From assembly GCF_011772445.1 (NCBI RefSeq), contig NZ_WVZN01000017.1:1-64000 (forward strand): 64,000 nucleotides of DNA, read 5' to 3'. The position numbers and the translations under genes are program-made. This DNA is from Hydrogenophaga sp. (GTDB lineage Bacteria; Pseudomonadota; Gammaproteobacteria; Burkholderiales; Burkholderiaceae_C). Numbering within the stretch: the stretch's first letter is position 1; each line of letters begins with the position of its first letter. The notes beneath the pieces are model-generated. The model was not told where the DNA came from, did no database searches, and saw only the letters and a program-made list of their open reading frames with translations. Below, piece after piece: positions 44,571 to 54,437 of this stretch.

Positions 44571-45382
44571 GCACCGGCTTCGGGTTGATCATCGTGGGCG
44601 ACGAGATCCTGTCGGGCAAGCGGCAGGACAAGCACCTGCCCAAGGTGGCCGAGCTGATGGCTGAGCGCGGCCTGTCGCTCAACTGGGCCCAGGTGGTGGG
44701 CGACGACCGCGCGCGCATCACCTCGGCGCTGCGCGCGGCCTTCTCCGGCGCCGACCCGGTGTTCTGTTGCGGCGGCATCGGCGCCACCCCGGACGACCAC
44801 ACCCGCCAGTGCGCGGCGGCCGCGCTCGGTGTCGAGCTTGAGCTTCACCCGCAGGCCGCGCGGCTGATCGAGGAGCGCATGCGCGACGTGGCGGCCGAGC
44901 AGGGCGTGCCGTTCGAGCCCGAGCGGCCGGACAACGTGCACCGGTACAACATGGGCGTGTTCCCGGTGGGGGCCACCCTCATCCCCAACCCGTACAACAA
45001 GATCCCGGGCTTCAGTTGCCGCGGGCCTGGCGGTGCCGAGGTGCACTTCGTGCCCGGCTTTCCCGTGATGGCCTGGCCCATGCTGGCCTGGGTGCTCGAT
45101 CAGCACTACGCCCATCTGCACCAGGAAGGCGCCTGGCGCGAACACTCGGTGATCGTGATGGGCGCGATGGAAGCCGCGCTCACGCCGCTGATGGAGCGGA
45201 TCGAGGCCGCGCACGCGGTCAAGGTGTTCAGCCTGCCCAGTGTGGACCACCCCACCTACGGTCGACACATCGAACTGGGTGTCAAGGGCGCGGCGCAGGC
45301 GGTCGAGCCCGCCTTTGTCGAGCTGCTGGCCGGCCTGCGTGCACAGGGCGCCGAAACGGGCCCTGAATTGGTGCGGCCATGA
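44567..45382 (+). CDS. CinA N-terminal/molybdopterin-binding domain protein
   Basis: The 271-residue protein matches the molybdopterin-binding (MoCF) domain of CinA: IIVGDEILSGKRQDKHLP, FCCGGIGATPDDHTRQ and FVPGFPVMAWPM. The C-terminal deamidase (PncC) domain is missing, so it is a CinA-like domain protein and not a full competence/damage protein. The function of the stand-alone form is not clear; a role in pyridine nucleotide recycling is one idea. The NtrC-like half-site TTGGTGC lies in its last codons. Confidence 0.82.
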   Translation: MSTGFGLIIVGDEILSGKRQDKHLPKVAELMAERGLSLNWAQVVGDDRARITSALRAAFSGADPVFCCGGIGATPDDHTRQCAAAALGVELELHPQAARLIEERMRDVAAEQGVPFEPERPDNVHRYNMGVFPVGATLIPNPYNKIPGFSCRGPGGAEVHFVPGFPVMAWPMLAWVLDQHYAHLHQEGAWREHSVIVMGAMEAALTPLMERIEAAHAVKVFSLPSVDHPTYGRHIELGVKGAAQAVEPAFVELLAGLRAQGAETGPELVRP

Positions 45383-45421
45383 AAATCCTTAAATTGGTGC
45401 GTTAATGCACCATTAGTGTGC
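45368..45421 (+). promoter_or_regulatory. NtrC-type sites upstream of glnA
   Basis: Three related elements stand upstream of the sigma-54 promoter: TTGGTGC (45368), TTGGTGC (45394) and TGCACCATTAGTGTGC (45406-45421). The last resembles the E. coli NtrC site TGCACCA-N3-TGGTGC with two mismatches, and the second with the third makes the palindrome TTGGTGC-N5-TGCACCA. They lie about 60-115 bp before the promoter. Confidence 0.7.
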
Positions 45422-45480
45422 GAAATCGGCCGCGGCAACCGTGCCAAGGCGGTGCGCGCCAGCCGGCGGCCCCGCCCGCA

Positions 45481-45496
45481 TGGCATGGAAACTGCA
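45481..45496 (+). promoter_or_regulatory. glnA: Sigma-54 promoter of glnA
   Basis: TGGCATGGAAACTGCA carries the -24 GG and -12 GC dinucleotides separated by 10 bases, close to the sigma-54 consensus TGGCACG-N4-TTGC. A start site near 45507 leaves a leader of about 45 bases before the glnA ATG. With the NtrC-like sites upstream and ntrBC downstream it forms the classical nitrogen-control promoter. Confidence 0.78.
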
Positions 45497-45551
45497 TGCC
45501 ACCCCTGCGTATTACCCTTTCAACCCACCCTTCCAGACACAGGAGCAATTG

Positions 45552-46967
45552 ATGGCCAAGACCGTCGCAGACGTGATGCAGATGGTGAAGGACAACGAAG
45601 TCAAATTCGTCGACTTCCGTTTCACCGACACCCGAGGCAAGGAGCAACACGTCACCGTGCCGATTTCGGCGTTCAGCGAGGACAAATTCACCTCGGGCCA
45701 CGCCTTCGACGGCTCCTCCATCGCCGGCTGGAAGGGCATCGAGGCCTCGGACATGCAGCTCATGCCCGACGCCAACACCGCCAACATCGACCCCTTCTTC
45801 GAAGAAACCACGCTGTTCCTGCAGTGCGACGTGGTCGAGCCCAGCGACGGCAAGGCCTATGACCGCGACCCGCGCTCGATCGCCAAGCGCGCCGAGGCCT
45901 ACCTGAAGGCCACCGGCATGGGCGACACCGCCTTCTTCGGGCCGGAACCCGAATTCTTCATCTTCGACGGTGTTCGCTGGAGCAACGAGCCCGGTCGCGT
46001 CGGCTTCGAGATCGAAGAATACGAAGCCCCCTGGAACAGCGGCGCCAAGCTCGAAGGCGGCAACCGCGGCCACCGTCCCACTGTCAAGGGTGGCTACTTC
46101 CCCGTGCCCCCGGTCGACAGCACGCAGGACATGCGCGCCGAGATGTCCCTGATCCTCGAATCGCTGGGCATCCCCGTCGAGGTGTTCCACCACGAAGTGG
46201 CGGGCGCCGGCCAGAACGAGATCGGCACCAAGTTCAGCACGCTCGTCGAGCGCGCCGACTGGACCCAGGTGCTGAAGTACGTGGTGTGGAACGTGGCCAA
46301 CGCCTATGGCAAGACCGCCACCTTCATGCCCAAGCCCTTCGCCGGCGACAACGGCTCCGGCATGCACGTGCACCAGTCGATCTGGAAGGACGGCAAGCCC
46401 CTGTTCGCCGGCGACGGCTACGCCGGTCTGTCCGAGATCGCGCTGTTCTACATCGGCGGCATCATCAAGCACGCCCGCGCGCTCAACGCCTTCACCAACC
46501 CCGGCACCAACAGCTACAAGCGCCTGGTGCCCGGCTTCGAAGCCCCGGTGAAGCTGGCCTACAGCTCGCGCAACCGCTCGGCTTCCATCCGCATCCCGTA
46601 CGTGGCGAACCCGAAAGGCCGCCGCATCGAAGCGCGCTTCCCCGATCCTTCGGCCAACCCGTACCTGGCGTTCTCGGCCCTGATGATGGCCGGCCTGGAC
46701 GGCGTGGAGAACAAGATCCACCCGGGCGAAGCCGCCACGAAGGACCTGTACCACCTGCCGCCCGAAGAGGACAAGCTGGTCCCCACCGTGTGCCACAGCC
46801 TGGACCAGGCCCTGGAGTACCTCGACAAGGACCGTGCCTTCCTCACCAAGGGCGGCGTGTTCACCGACTCCATGCTCGACGCCTACATCGAGCTCAAGAT
46901 GGGCGAGGTGACCCGCTTCCGCATGGCGCCGCACCCGGTCGAGTACGACATGTACTACAGCCTGTGA
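45552..46967 (+). CDS. glnA: Glutamine synthetase, type I
   Basis: The 471-residue enzyme has standard GS-I motifs: [15 protein letters not shown] in [16 protein letters not shown], the ATP-binding [12 protein letters not shown] region, NRSASIRIP, and the adenylylation site [10 protein letters not shown] with Tyr ~397. It assimilates ammonium into glutamine. AGGAGCAATTG precedes the ATG; the ORF track extends 37 codons upstream across the sigma-54 promoter, which is wrong. Expression should follow nitrogen status through NtrC and activity through adenylylation. Confidence 0.97.
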   Translation: MAKTVADVMQMVKDNEVKFVDFRFTDTRGKEQHVTVPISAFSEDKFTSGHAFDGSSIAGWKGIEASDMQLMPDANTANIDPFFEETTLFLQCDVVEPSDGKAYDRDPRSIAKRAEAYLKATGMGDTAFFGPEPEFFIFDGVRWSNEPGRVGFEIEEYEAPWNSGAKLEGGNRGHRPTVKGGYFPVPPVDSTQDMRAEMSLILESLGIPVEVFHHEVAGAGQNEIGTKFSTLVERADWTQVLKYVVWNVANAYGKTATFMPKPFAGDNGSGMHVHQSIWKDGKPLFAGDGYAGLSEIALFYIGGIIKHARALNAFTNPGTNSYKRLVPGFEAPVKLAYSSRNRSASIRIPYVANPKGRRIEARFPDPSANPYLAFSALMMAGLDGVENKIHPGEAATKDLYHLPPEEDKLVPTVCHSLDQALEYLDKDRAFLTKGGVFTDSMLDAYIELKMGEVTRFRMAPHPVEYDMYYSL

Positions 46968-47003
46968 TCGCCGGCCCGCGACAGCGGGCCCGCCCATGCA
47001 GCA

Positions 47004-47028
47004 GGGACGGCTCCGGCCGTCCCTTTTT
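47004..47028 (+). terminator. Rho-independent terminator after glnA
   Basis: GGGACGGC, TCCG loop, then GCCGTCCC and TTTTT form a compact stem 37 bp after the glnA stop. Confidence 0.85.
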
Positions 47029-47118
47029 GTTGGGCGCACGTCGATGCGGGTAGGCCCGTGGCACTTTCGTCAGGCAATTGCGTCATACTGCCCCGCGCCG
47101 AACGTTGCTGGAGGTTCC

Positions 47119-47628
47119 GTGTCCGTTTCCCTGTCTCGCCCGATGCCCCACCTGCCGCTGATGCTGGCGGCCCTGATGGCCGCGCCGGCCCTGGCGCAGG
47201 ACACCATCTACCGCTGCGGCAACGAGTACACCAACAACCCCGCCGTGGCCAAGCAGCGCGGCTGCACGCCGCTGCAGGGCGGCAACGTCACCGTCATCGA
47301 AGGCACCCGTCCCAGCCCAGCCGCCACGCCGCGCAGCGGGGCCGGCAGCGGCAACGCCGCGCCGCGCGTGGACAGCGCCGCGCAGCGCGCACGTGACGCC
47401 GACGCCCGTGCCATCCTCGAGACCGAGCTGCGACGGGCCGAAGAGCGCCTGGCCGAGGCGCAGAAGGCCTACGCAAACGGCGAACCCGAAAAGCAGGGCA
47501 TCGAGGGGCGCAACCACCAGCGCTACCTCGACCGCGTGGCCGAACTCAAGGCCGCGGTCGGCCGGGCCGAGAACGACGTGGCCGGCATCCGCCGAGAGCT
47601 GCAGCGGCTGGGGCCCCCCGCCAACTGA
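47119..47628 (+). CDS. Exported coiled-coil hypothetical protein (DUF4124-like N-terminus)
   Basis: From a GTG after GGAGG the frame encodes 169 residues: a signal peptide (PHLPLMLAALMAAPALAQ), a short YRCGNEYTNNP segment reminiscent of DUF4124 domains, a Gly/Pro linker, and a long charged helix (residues ~90-165: ETELRRAEERLAEAQKAYA) likely to form a coiled coil. It is periplasmic by inference. The track start at 46996 overlaps the terminator. It sits between glnA and ntrB, but nothing links it to nitrogen control. Confidence 0.68.
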   Translation: MSVSLSRPMPHLPLMLAALMAAPALAQDTIYRCGNEYTNNPAVAKQRGCTPLQGGNVTVIEGTRPSPAATPRSGAGSGNAAPRVDSAAQRARDADARAILETELRRAEERLAEAQKAYANGEPEKQGIEGRNHQRYLDRVAELKAAVGRAENDVAGIRRELQRLGPPAN

Positions 47629-47769
47629 GCGTTTTTGCTGCGGCCCCCCAGGGCCGGCCCTGCGCTGGCGCCGCCCGACTGCCGCACAATGGGCGGCTTG
47701 AAAAAGCCAGACGCCTCCTCCCTCTTCAACCTCGTTGCCCGGCGCGGTGCCGCCCGCAAGGAGCCCGCC

Positions 47770-48822
47770 GTGAGCCCGCGCTTCCAGGCGCTCGACCTGC
47801 TGGCCACCTTGGTCGCAGTGGTCGACCACCAGGGCAAGGTCTTGTACGCCAACGCCGTGCTCGAGGACGCGCTGGGCATGTCCAGGCGCAGCATCACCGG
47901 TGCGAACCTCCAGGATGTCTTCACCGAGCCGGTGCTGCTCGACAACGCGCTGCAAGGTGCGCGCGACAACGAGTTCGCGGCCTTGCGCTACGACGCCCAC
48001 CTGCGCCGGCTCAACCACGATTCCCTGCCTGTGCACGTGGTGGTGGCCCAGAACGAGAACGCGGGCGAGGTGGTGGTGGAGATGCTGCCGCAGGAGCAGC
48101 AAACCCGCCAGGAGCGTGAGGCGCGCCTGCTCGACCAGGCCCAGGCCAACAAAGAGCTGATCCGCAACCTGGCGCACGAGATCAAGAACCCCCTGGGGGG
48201 CATTCGCGGCGCCGCGCAGTTGCTGCAGATGGAGCTGCAGGCGAAGGAGCTGATCGAGTACACGCAGGTCATCATCCACGAGGCCGACCGCCTGCAGTCG
48301 CTGGTCGATCGGCTGCTGGCACCGCACCGGCGGCCGCACGTGGTGGGCGACGTCAACATCCACGAGGTCTGCGAGCGCGTGCGCTCGCTCATCCTGGCCG
48401 AGTTCCCGCGGGGCCTGAAGGTCGTTCGCGACTACGACACCTCCATTCCCGAATTCCGCGGCGACCGTGAGCAGTTGATACAGGCGGTGCTCAACATCAC
48501 CCACAACGCGGCGCAGGCGCTCGCCGAGCGCATCGAGGCGGGCGACGCGCGCATCACCCTGCGCACGCGCGTGGGCCGCCAGCTCACTTTCGGCAAGCAG
48601 CGCTACCGGCTGGCACTGGAATTGCATGTCATCGACAACGGGCCCGGCGTGCCGGACTCGATCAAGGACCGCATCTTCTTCCCGCTGGTGTCGGGTCGCG
48701 ACGGTGGCTCCGGCCTGGGGCTCACGCTGGCGCAGACCTTCGTGCAGCAGCACCATGGCCTGATCGAGTGTGAGAGCGTGCCGGGGGAGACGGACTTCAA
48801 GATCCTGATCCCGCTGCCCTGA
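47770..48822 (+). CDS. ntrB: Nitrogen regulation sensor histidine kinase NtrB
   Basis: The 350-residue kinase has a PAS-like N-terminal sensor domain (LATLVAVVDHQGKVLYANA), a DHp domain with H-box NLAHEIKNPLGGIRGAAQLLQ, and a CATPase domain with N box LNITHNAAQAL, G1 VIDNGPGVP and GGSGLGLTLAQ. It phosphorylates or dephosphorylates NtrC under control of PII. I start at GTG 47770 after AAGGAG, giving the usual ~350 length; an ATG at 47689 would add 27 residues. NtrC follows after 43 bp. Confidence 0.92.
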   Translation: MSPRFQALDLLATLVAVVDHQGKVLYANAVLEDALGMSRRSITGANLQDVFTEPVLLDNALQGARDNEFAALRYDAHLRRLNHDSLPVHVVVAQNENAGEVVVEMLPQEQQTRQEREARLLDQAQANKELIRNLAHEIKNPLGGIRGAAQLLQMELQAKELIEYTQVIIHEADRLQSLVDRLLAPHRRPHVVGDVNIHEVCERVRSLILAEFPRGLKVVRDYDTSIPEFRGDREQLIQAVLNITHNAAQALAERIEAGDARITLRTRVGRQLTFGKQRYRLALELHVIDNGPGVPDSIKDRIFFPLVSGRDGGSGLGLTLAQTFVQQHHGLIECESVPGETDFKILIPLP

Positions 48823-48865
48823 CCGATAGCAACCACGCACGCGCGACTGAAGGGACCCCTGATAC

Positions 48866-50416
<1,551 letters not shown>

Positions 50417-50422
50417 ACGGGC

Positions 50423-51208
50423 TCAGCCGCCCAGCGTGACCACCACCGGCGCGTGGTCGCTGGGCTGCGGGTTCTTGCGCGGCAAGCGGTCGATCTGGCA
50501 GGCCGTCACCGAGCCGCGAAGCGCCTCGCTCACGAGGATGTGGTCGATGCGCAGCCCGCGGTTCTTCTGGAAGCCGAGCATGCGGTAGTCCCACCACGAG
50601 AAGCTCTTCTCGGGCTGCTCGAACATCCGGTAGGCGTCCGTCAAGCCGAGCTGCAGCAGCGCCTGGAAATGCTGGCGCTCTTCCACCGTGTGGTGGATCG
50701 TGTCCTTCAGGCCCACGGGGTCGAAGGAGTCGCGGTCCTCGGGCGCCACGTTGAAATCGCCCAGCAGCACCAGGCGCGGGTGCACCTTCAGCTCCTCCTG
50801 CAGCCAGCGGTGCAGTGCCTCCAGCCAGCGCATCTTGTAGGCGAACTTCTCGGTGCCGGGCGCCTGGCCGTTGACGAAGTAGCAGTTGACCAGGCGCAAG
50901 GGGCCGTCCGGCGTGTCCAGCGTTCCCGCGATCACGCGCGACTGGTCATCGGTGTGCTGCGGGATGTTGCGCACCACGTCCGTCACCGGCGTGCGGCTGA
51001 GAATCGCCACGCCGTTGTACGTCTTCTGCCCGAACACGGCCGCGTGATACCCGGCCTCCTTCAAGGCGTCGTACGGAAACTTCTCGTCGACCAGCTTGAG
51101 TTCCTGCAGGCCGAGGGCGTCGACCGGGTTGGCGGCCAGCCAGTCCAGCACCTGGGGCAGGCGCACGGAGAGGGAGTTGATGTTCCAGGTGGCGAGTCGC
51201 ATCGGCAT
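50423..51208 (-). CDS. xth: Exodeoxyribonuclease III
   Basis: The 261-residue enzyme belongs to the exonuclease III/AP endonuclease family: ATWNINSLSVRLPQVLDWL, LQELKLVDEKFP with the metal-binding Glu, GDFNVAPEDRDSFDP, and the catalytic DHILVSEAL and PSDHAPVVV ends. It repairs abasic sites and 3' blocked ends. I use ATG 51208, six bases after AAGGA; an ATG two codons upstream overlaps the folA stop. It is the last gene of the folA cluster and nearly abuts the convergent ntrC. Confidence 0.95.
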   Translation of the reverse strand: MPMRLATWNINSLSVRLPQVLDWLAANPVDALGLQELKLVDEKFPYDALKEAGYHAAVFGQKTYNGVAILSRTPVTDVVRNIPQHTDDQSRVIAGTLDTPDGPLRLVNCYFVNGQAPGTEKFAYKMRWLEALHRWLQEELKVHPRLVLLGDFNVAPEDRDSFDPVGLKDTIHHTVEERQHFQALLQLGLTDAYRMFEQPEKSFSWWDYRMLGFQKNRGLRIDHILVSEALRGSVTACQIDRLPRKNPQPSDHAPVVVTLGG

Positions 51209-51210
51209 GC

Positions 51211-51702
51211 TCATTCCTTGCGGTCGTGGGTCACGAAGGCGAACGGCAGGCCGTTCGCCGCGGTGTGCGCTTCGCGCGAGCTCTCCGTCCATTGCGCACC
51301 CAGCGCCGGCATGAAGGCGTCGCCCTCGAAGTCGCGTGCGATCTCGGTCACCACCACGCGCTGCGCGTGGGGCAGGGCCTGGCGGTACACCTCGGCCCCG
51401 CCGATCACCCAGACCTCGGCCGCGTCGGCGCACAGCGCCAATGCTTCGTCGATGGAGCCCGCCCGGCTCGCGCCTTCGGCCTGCCATTGCGGGTCGCGCG
51501 TGAGCACGACGTTGCGCCGCCCTGGCAACGGCCGAAAGCGCGGCGGCAGGGAGTCCCAGGTCTTGCGGCCCATCACCACCGGGCAGCCCATGGTCAGCCG
51601 CTTGAAATGCGCCATGTCCTCGGGCAGGTGCCAGGGCAGGGCGTTGTCCTTGCCGATCACGCCGTTGGCGGCGCGCGCATAGATGAGGTTCAGACGGGGC
51701 AT
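51211..51702 (-). CDS. folA: Dihydrofolate reductase
   Basis: The 163-residue enzyme reduces dihydrofolate with NADPH. Key parts are NLIYARAANGVIGKDNALPWHLPEDMAHFK, with the Asp-like position in the active site, VVMGRKTWDSLP and the cofactor-binding VIGGAEVYRQALP. Start MPRLNL chosen; the track runs 17 residues upstream into the EamA gene. Gene order thyA-EamA-folA-xth makes a thymidylate cluster. Confidence 0.95.
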   Translation of the reverse strand: MPRLNLIYARAANGVIGKDNALPWHLPEDMAHFKRLTMGCPVVMGRKTWDSLPPRFRPLPGRRNVVLTRDPQWQAEGASRAGSIDEALALCADAAEVWVIGGAEVYRQALPHAQRVVVTEIARDFEGDAFMPALGAQWTESSREAHTAANGLPFAFVTHDRKE

Positions 51703-51706
51703 CCGC

Positions 51707-52603
51707 CTATTGTGCCGAGGCGGCCCGCGCAGCGCGCGAGGGCAGCAGCACACTGGCGATGGCGACCATCACGAAGACGATGGCCAGCCAGTCCTGCCAG
51801 TGCGGGATCTCGCCCACGATGAAGGTGGCGGAGAGCGTGCCCACCAGGGGGATGGCCATCACGCTCATGGCACTGGTGGCCGGTGGCAGGTGGCGCGCCA
51901 GGCCGAACCAGATGAGCTGGGCGACGCCGTAGTTGATGAGCACGCCATACGCCAGGGCCAGCCACATCGGCAGGCTGAAGGCTTCGGGATGCGGCAGGGG
52001 CTCCAGCGCAATCGCCAGCGGCCACAGCACCAGGCCGCCGAGCAGCAGCATCCACACCGTCACCACCATGGGGGAGAGCTGGAAGCGCGCGCGGCGAAAC
52101 ATCAGCGTGCCCAGCCCCCAGCTCACCGCCGCGCCCAGCATCCACGCAATGCCCACGGGCCGCCCGCTCAGGCTGCTGAGCTCGTGCCACAGCAGCAAGG
52201 CGATGGCGATGCCGGCAGACACCACGGCCAGGCGCACGCGCGGCGTGGTGCGTTCGCCAAAAAAGGCCGCGCCCAGCAGCACGGTGAAGATCGGCATGGT
52301 GAAGCCGACGATGGCGGCACGGCCCGAGGCCAGTTCCTGCACGCCGAAGATCGAGAAGGTGTGCCAGCCCAGCACGTTGGGCAGGCCAAGCCAGGCGATG
52401 GTGACCCACTCCGCGCGCGTCGGCCACATGCGCTCGCCACGCCGCTGCACGTAGACAAAGAGCCAGGCGGCGCCCAGCAGCATGGTGCTGGCGCGGAAGT
52501 ACAGCGGCGTGAGCTCCTGCAGCGAGAGCTTCATCATGGGCCAGTTCACGCCCCACATGAGCGTGAGGCCCACCAGGGCCCAGAGTTGCCGGCGGCTGAG
52601 CAT
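51707..52603 (-). CDS. EamA family transporter
   Basis: The 298-residue permease has ten hydrophobic segments and the EamA/DMT repeats (LMWGVNWPMMKLSL, then FRASTMLLGA and a second half MLGAAVSWGLGTLMFRRA). Such proteins export amino acids or metabolites; the substrate is unknown. It lies between thyA and folA with 7 and 4 bp gaps and shares their transcript, an unusual place for a transporter. A role in folate or nucleoside metabolism would be speculation. Confidence 0.88.
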   Translation of the reverse strand: MLSRRQLWALVGLTLMWGVNWPMMKLSLQELTPLYFRASTMLLGAAWLFVYVQRRGERMWPTRAEWVTIAWLGLPNVLGWHTFSIFGVQELASGRAAIVGFTMPIFTVLLGAAFFGERTTPRVRLAVVSAGIAIALLLWHELSSLSGRPVGIAWMLGAAVSWGLGTLMFRRARFQLSPMVVTVWMLLLGGLVLWPLAIALEPLPHPEAFSLPMWLALAYGVLINYGVAQLIWFGLARHLPPATSAMSVMAIPLVGTLSATFIVGEIPHWQDWLAIVFVMVAIASVLLPSRAARAASAQ

Positions 52604-52610
52604 CGCGCGC

Positions 52611-53447
52611 TCAGACCGCGACCGGCGCCTTGATCACCGCGTGGTGCTGGTAGTCCAGGATCTCGAAGTCCTCGGGCTCGTAGTCGAAGATCGAGGCCGG
52701 GCGGCGCTTGATGCGCAGCGTGGGGTAGGGGAAAGGCGTGCGCGACAGCTGCTCCTGCACCTGCTCGCGGTGGTTGCTGTAGATGTGGCAGTCGCCGCCC
52801 GTCCAGATGAACTCGCCCACGTCCAGATCGCACTGCTGCGCGAGCATGTGCGTGAGCAGAGCGTAGCTGGCGATGTTGAAAGGCACGCCGAGGAAGATGT
52901 CGGCGCTGCGCTGGTAGAGCTGGCAACTGAGTTTGCCGCGCCCGCCGGGCGTCTGCGAGGGCGCCACGTAGAACTGGAAGAACGCGTGGCAAGGCAGCAG
53001 CGCCATCTGGTCCAGGTCGGCCACGTTCCAGGCGCTCACGATGATGCGGCGCGAATCCGGGTTGGTCTTGAGCTGCTTCACCACCTCGGCGATCTGGTCG
53101 ATGTGGCGGCCGTCGGGGGCGGGCCAGTTGCGCCACTGCACGCCGTACACGGGACCGAGGTCGCCGTCCTCGCGCGCCCATTCGTCCCAGATGGTGCAGC
53201 CGCGCTCCTGCAGCCACTTGACGTTGCTGTCGCCCCGCAGGAACCACAGCAGCTCCACGATGATGGCCTTGGTGAAGACCTTCTTGGTCGTGACCAGCGG
53301 GAAGCCTTCGTTCAGGTCGAAGCGCATCTGGTGCCCGAACACGCTGAGCGTGCCGGTGCCGGTGCGGTCGGTCTTGGGCACGCCCGTGGTGAACACGTGG
53401 CGCATGAAGTCTTCGTACTGGGAGCGAACGGGGCGGGGGGAGGTCAT
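52611..53447 (-). CDS. thyA: Thymidylate synthase
   Basis: The 278-residue enzyme methylates dUMP to dTMP using methylene-tetrahydrofolate. It has the [11 protein letters not shown] loop, the catalytic Cys in [12 protein letters not shown], and the substrate-binding [13 protein letters not shown] and the Asn/His residues of DCHIYSNH. Length is close to E. coli ThyA (264). I start at [13 protein letters not shown]; the track adds 15 residues. FolA, needed to recycle the dihydrofolate made here, is two genes downstream. Confidence 0.96.
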   Translation of the reverse strand: MTSPRPVRSQYEDFMRHVFTTGVPKTDRTGTGTLSVFGHQMRFDLNEGFPLVTTKKVFTKAIIVELLWFLRGDSNVKWLQERGCTIWDEWAREDGDLGPVYGVQWRNWPAPDGRHIDQIAEVVKQLKTNPDSRRIIVSAWNVADLDQMALLPCHAFFQFYVAPSQTPGGRGKLSCQLYQRSADIFLGVPFNIASYALLTHMLAQQCDLDVGEFIWTGGDCHIYSNHREQVQEQLSRTPFPYPTLRIKRRPASIFDYEPEDFEILDYQHHAVIKAPVAV

Positions 53448-53510
53448 GGCGGTGGCGCGGGGTGCCAAAAGGGACTGGCCGGCATTGTGCACCGGCCCGC
53501 GCCGCCGCCT

Positions 53511-54437
53511 TCAGCGCTGGGCGGATACCGGCTGCAGCAGCAGGGGCGAAGGCGGGGTGAGCGCGGCGTCGAACGGGTGCTCGGTGAGCGCGTAGAAGCG
53601 CTGGATGCGGCGCACGTAGTCGCGCGTTTCCGCGAAGGGGGGGATGCCCCCGTGGCGGTCCACCGCGCCTTCGCCCGCGTTGTAGGCGGCCACGGCCAGC
53701 GGCACCTGGCCGCGGAAGTACGACAGCAGCCAGCGCAGGTAGGACATGCCGCCGCGGATGTTCTGCTCGGCGTCGAAGGGCTTGCTCACCGCGAAGCGCG
53801 CCGCCGTCTCGGGGATGAGCTGCATCAGCCCCTGGGCGTTCTTGTCGGACACGGCGTGCACGTTGAAGTTGGATTCGGCGCGGATGACCGCATAGACCAG
53901 GCCGGGCTCGAGCCCATAGCGCGGCGCGAGCTTGTACACGATCTTCATGATGCGTTGCTGCTCGGCCGTGTCCACGTGGGCGCGGTAGGCGCTGGCCATC
54001 GCCCGCTTTTCGTCGGCCAGGCGCTTTTCCTCAGCCTGCGCGGCGGCGACGCGCGCTTCGCGCTCTTCCACCTCGCGCACGCAGTCGGGTTTGTCGGCCG
54101 GCACGCCCAGGCGCTTGAACATGGCCTCGGCCTTGTCGTCGCCCAGCAGCGCGGCGCGCGCGAACCAGTGGGCGGCCAGGCCGTCGCTGCGCGGCACGCC
54201 CCGGCCGTTGGCGTGGATCCAGCCCAGGTTGTAGGCCGACACCGCGTCGCCCGCGAGCGCGGCCTGGCAGTACAGGCCCATGGCCGCCACCGTGTCGCGG
54301 GGCACGCCCTCGCCATGCTCCAGGGCGATGGCCTGCTCGCGCCAGGCCTGGCGCTGGGCCACGTCGGCCGCCTGCGCCATGCCTGTGAGCAGGCTCAGGG
54401 CCAGCAAGACGCGGCGCAGTGGCATCAAGGCATTCAT
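53511..54437 (-). CDS. Lytic transglycosylase with Sel1 repeats
   Basis: The 308-residue exported protein has a signal peptide (MPLRRVLLALSLLTGMAQA), Sel1-like repeats in the first ~130 residues (AYNLGWIHANGRGVPRSDG), and an SLT transglycosylase domain (residues ~165-285: LAPRYGLEPGLVYAVIRAESNF with catalytic Glu, then KNAQGLMQLIPETA and AYNAGEGAVDRHGG). It cleaves peptidoglycan glycan strands. The start overlaps the upstream FAD-oxidase stop as ATGA. Confidence 0.9.
   Translation of the reverse strand: MNALMPLRRVLLALSLLTGMAQAADVAQRQAWREQAIALEHGEGVPRDTVAAMGLYCQAALAGDAVSAYNLGWIHANGRGVPRSDGLAAHWFARAALLGDDKAEAMFKRLGVPADKPDCVREVEEREARVAAAQAEEKRLADEKRAMASAYRAHVDTAEQQRIMKIVYKLAPRYGLEPGLVYAVIRAESNFNVHAVSDKNAQGLMQLIPETAARFAVSKPFDAEQNIRGGMSYLRWLLSYFRGQVPLAVAAYNAGEGAVDRHGGIPPFAETRDYVRRIQRFYALTEHPFDAALTPPSPLLLQPVSAQR

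Noticed and set aside
45441-45551. 37-codon extension at the 5' end of glnA in the ORF track
   Set aside because: It crosses the sigma-54 promoter and lacks a ribosome site; homologues start at MAKTVADV.
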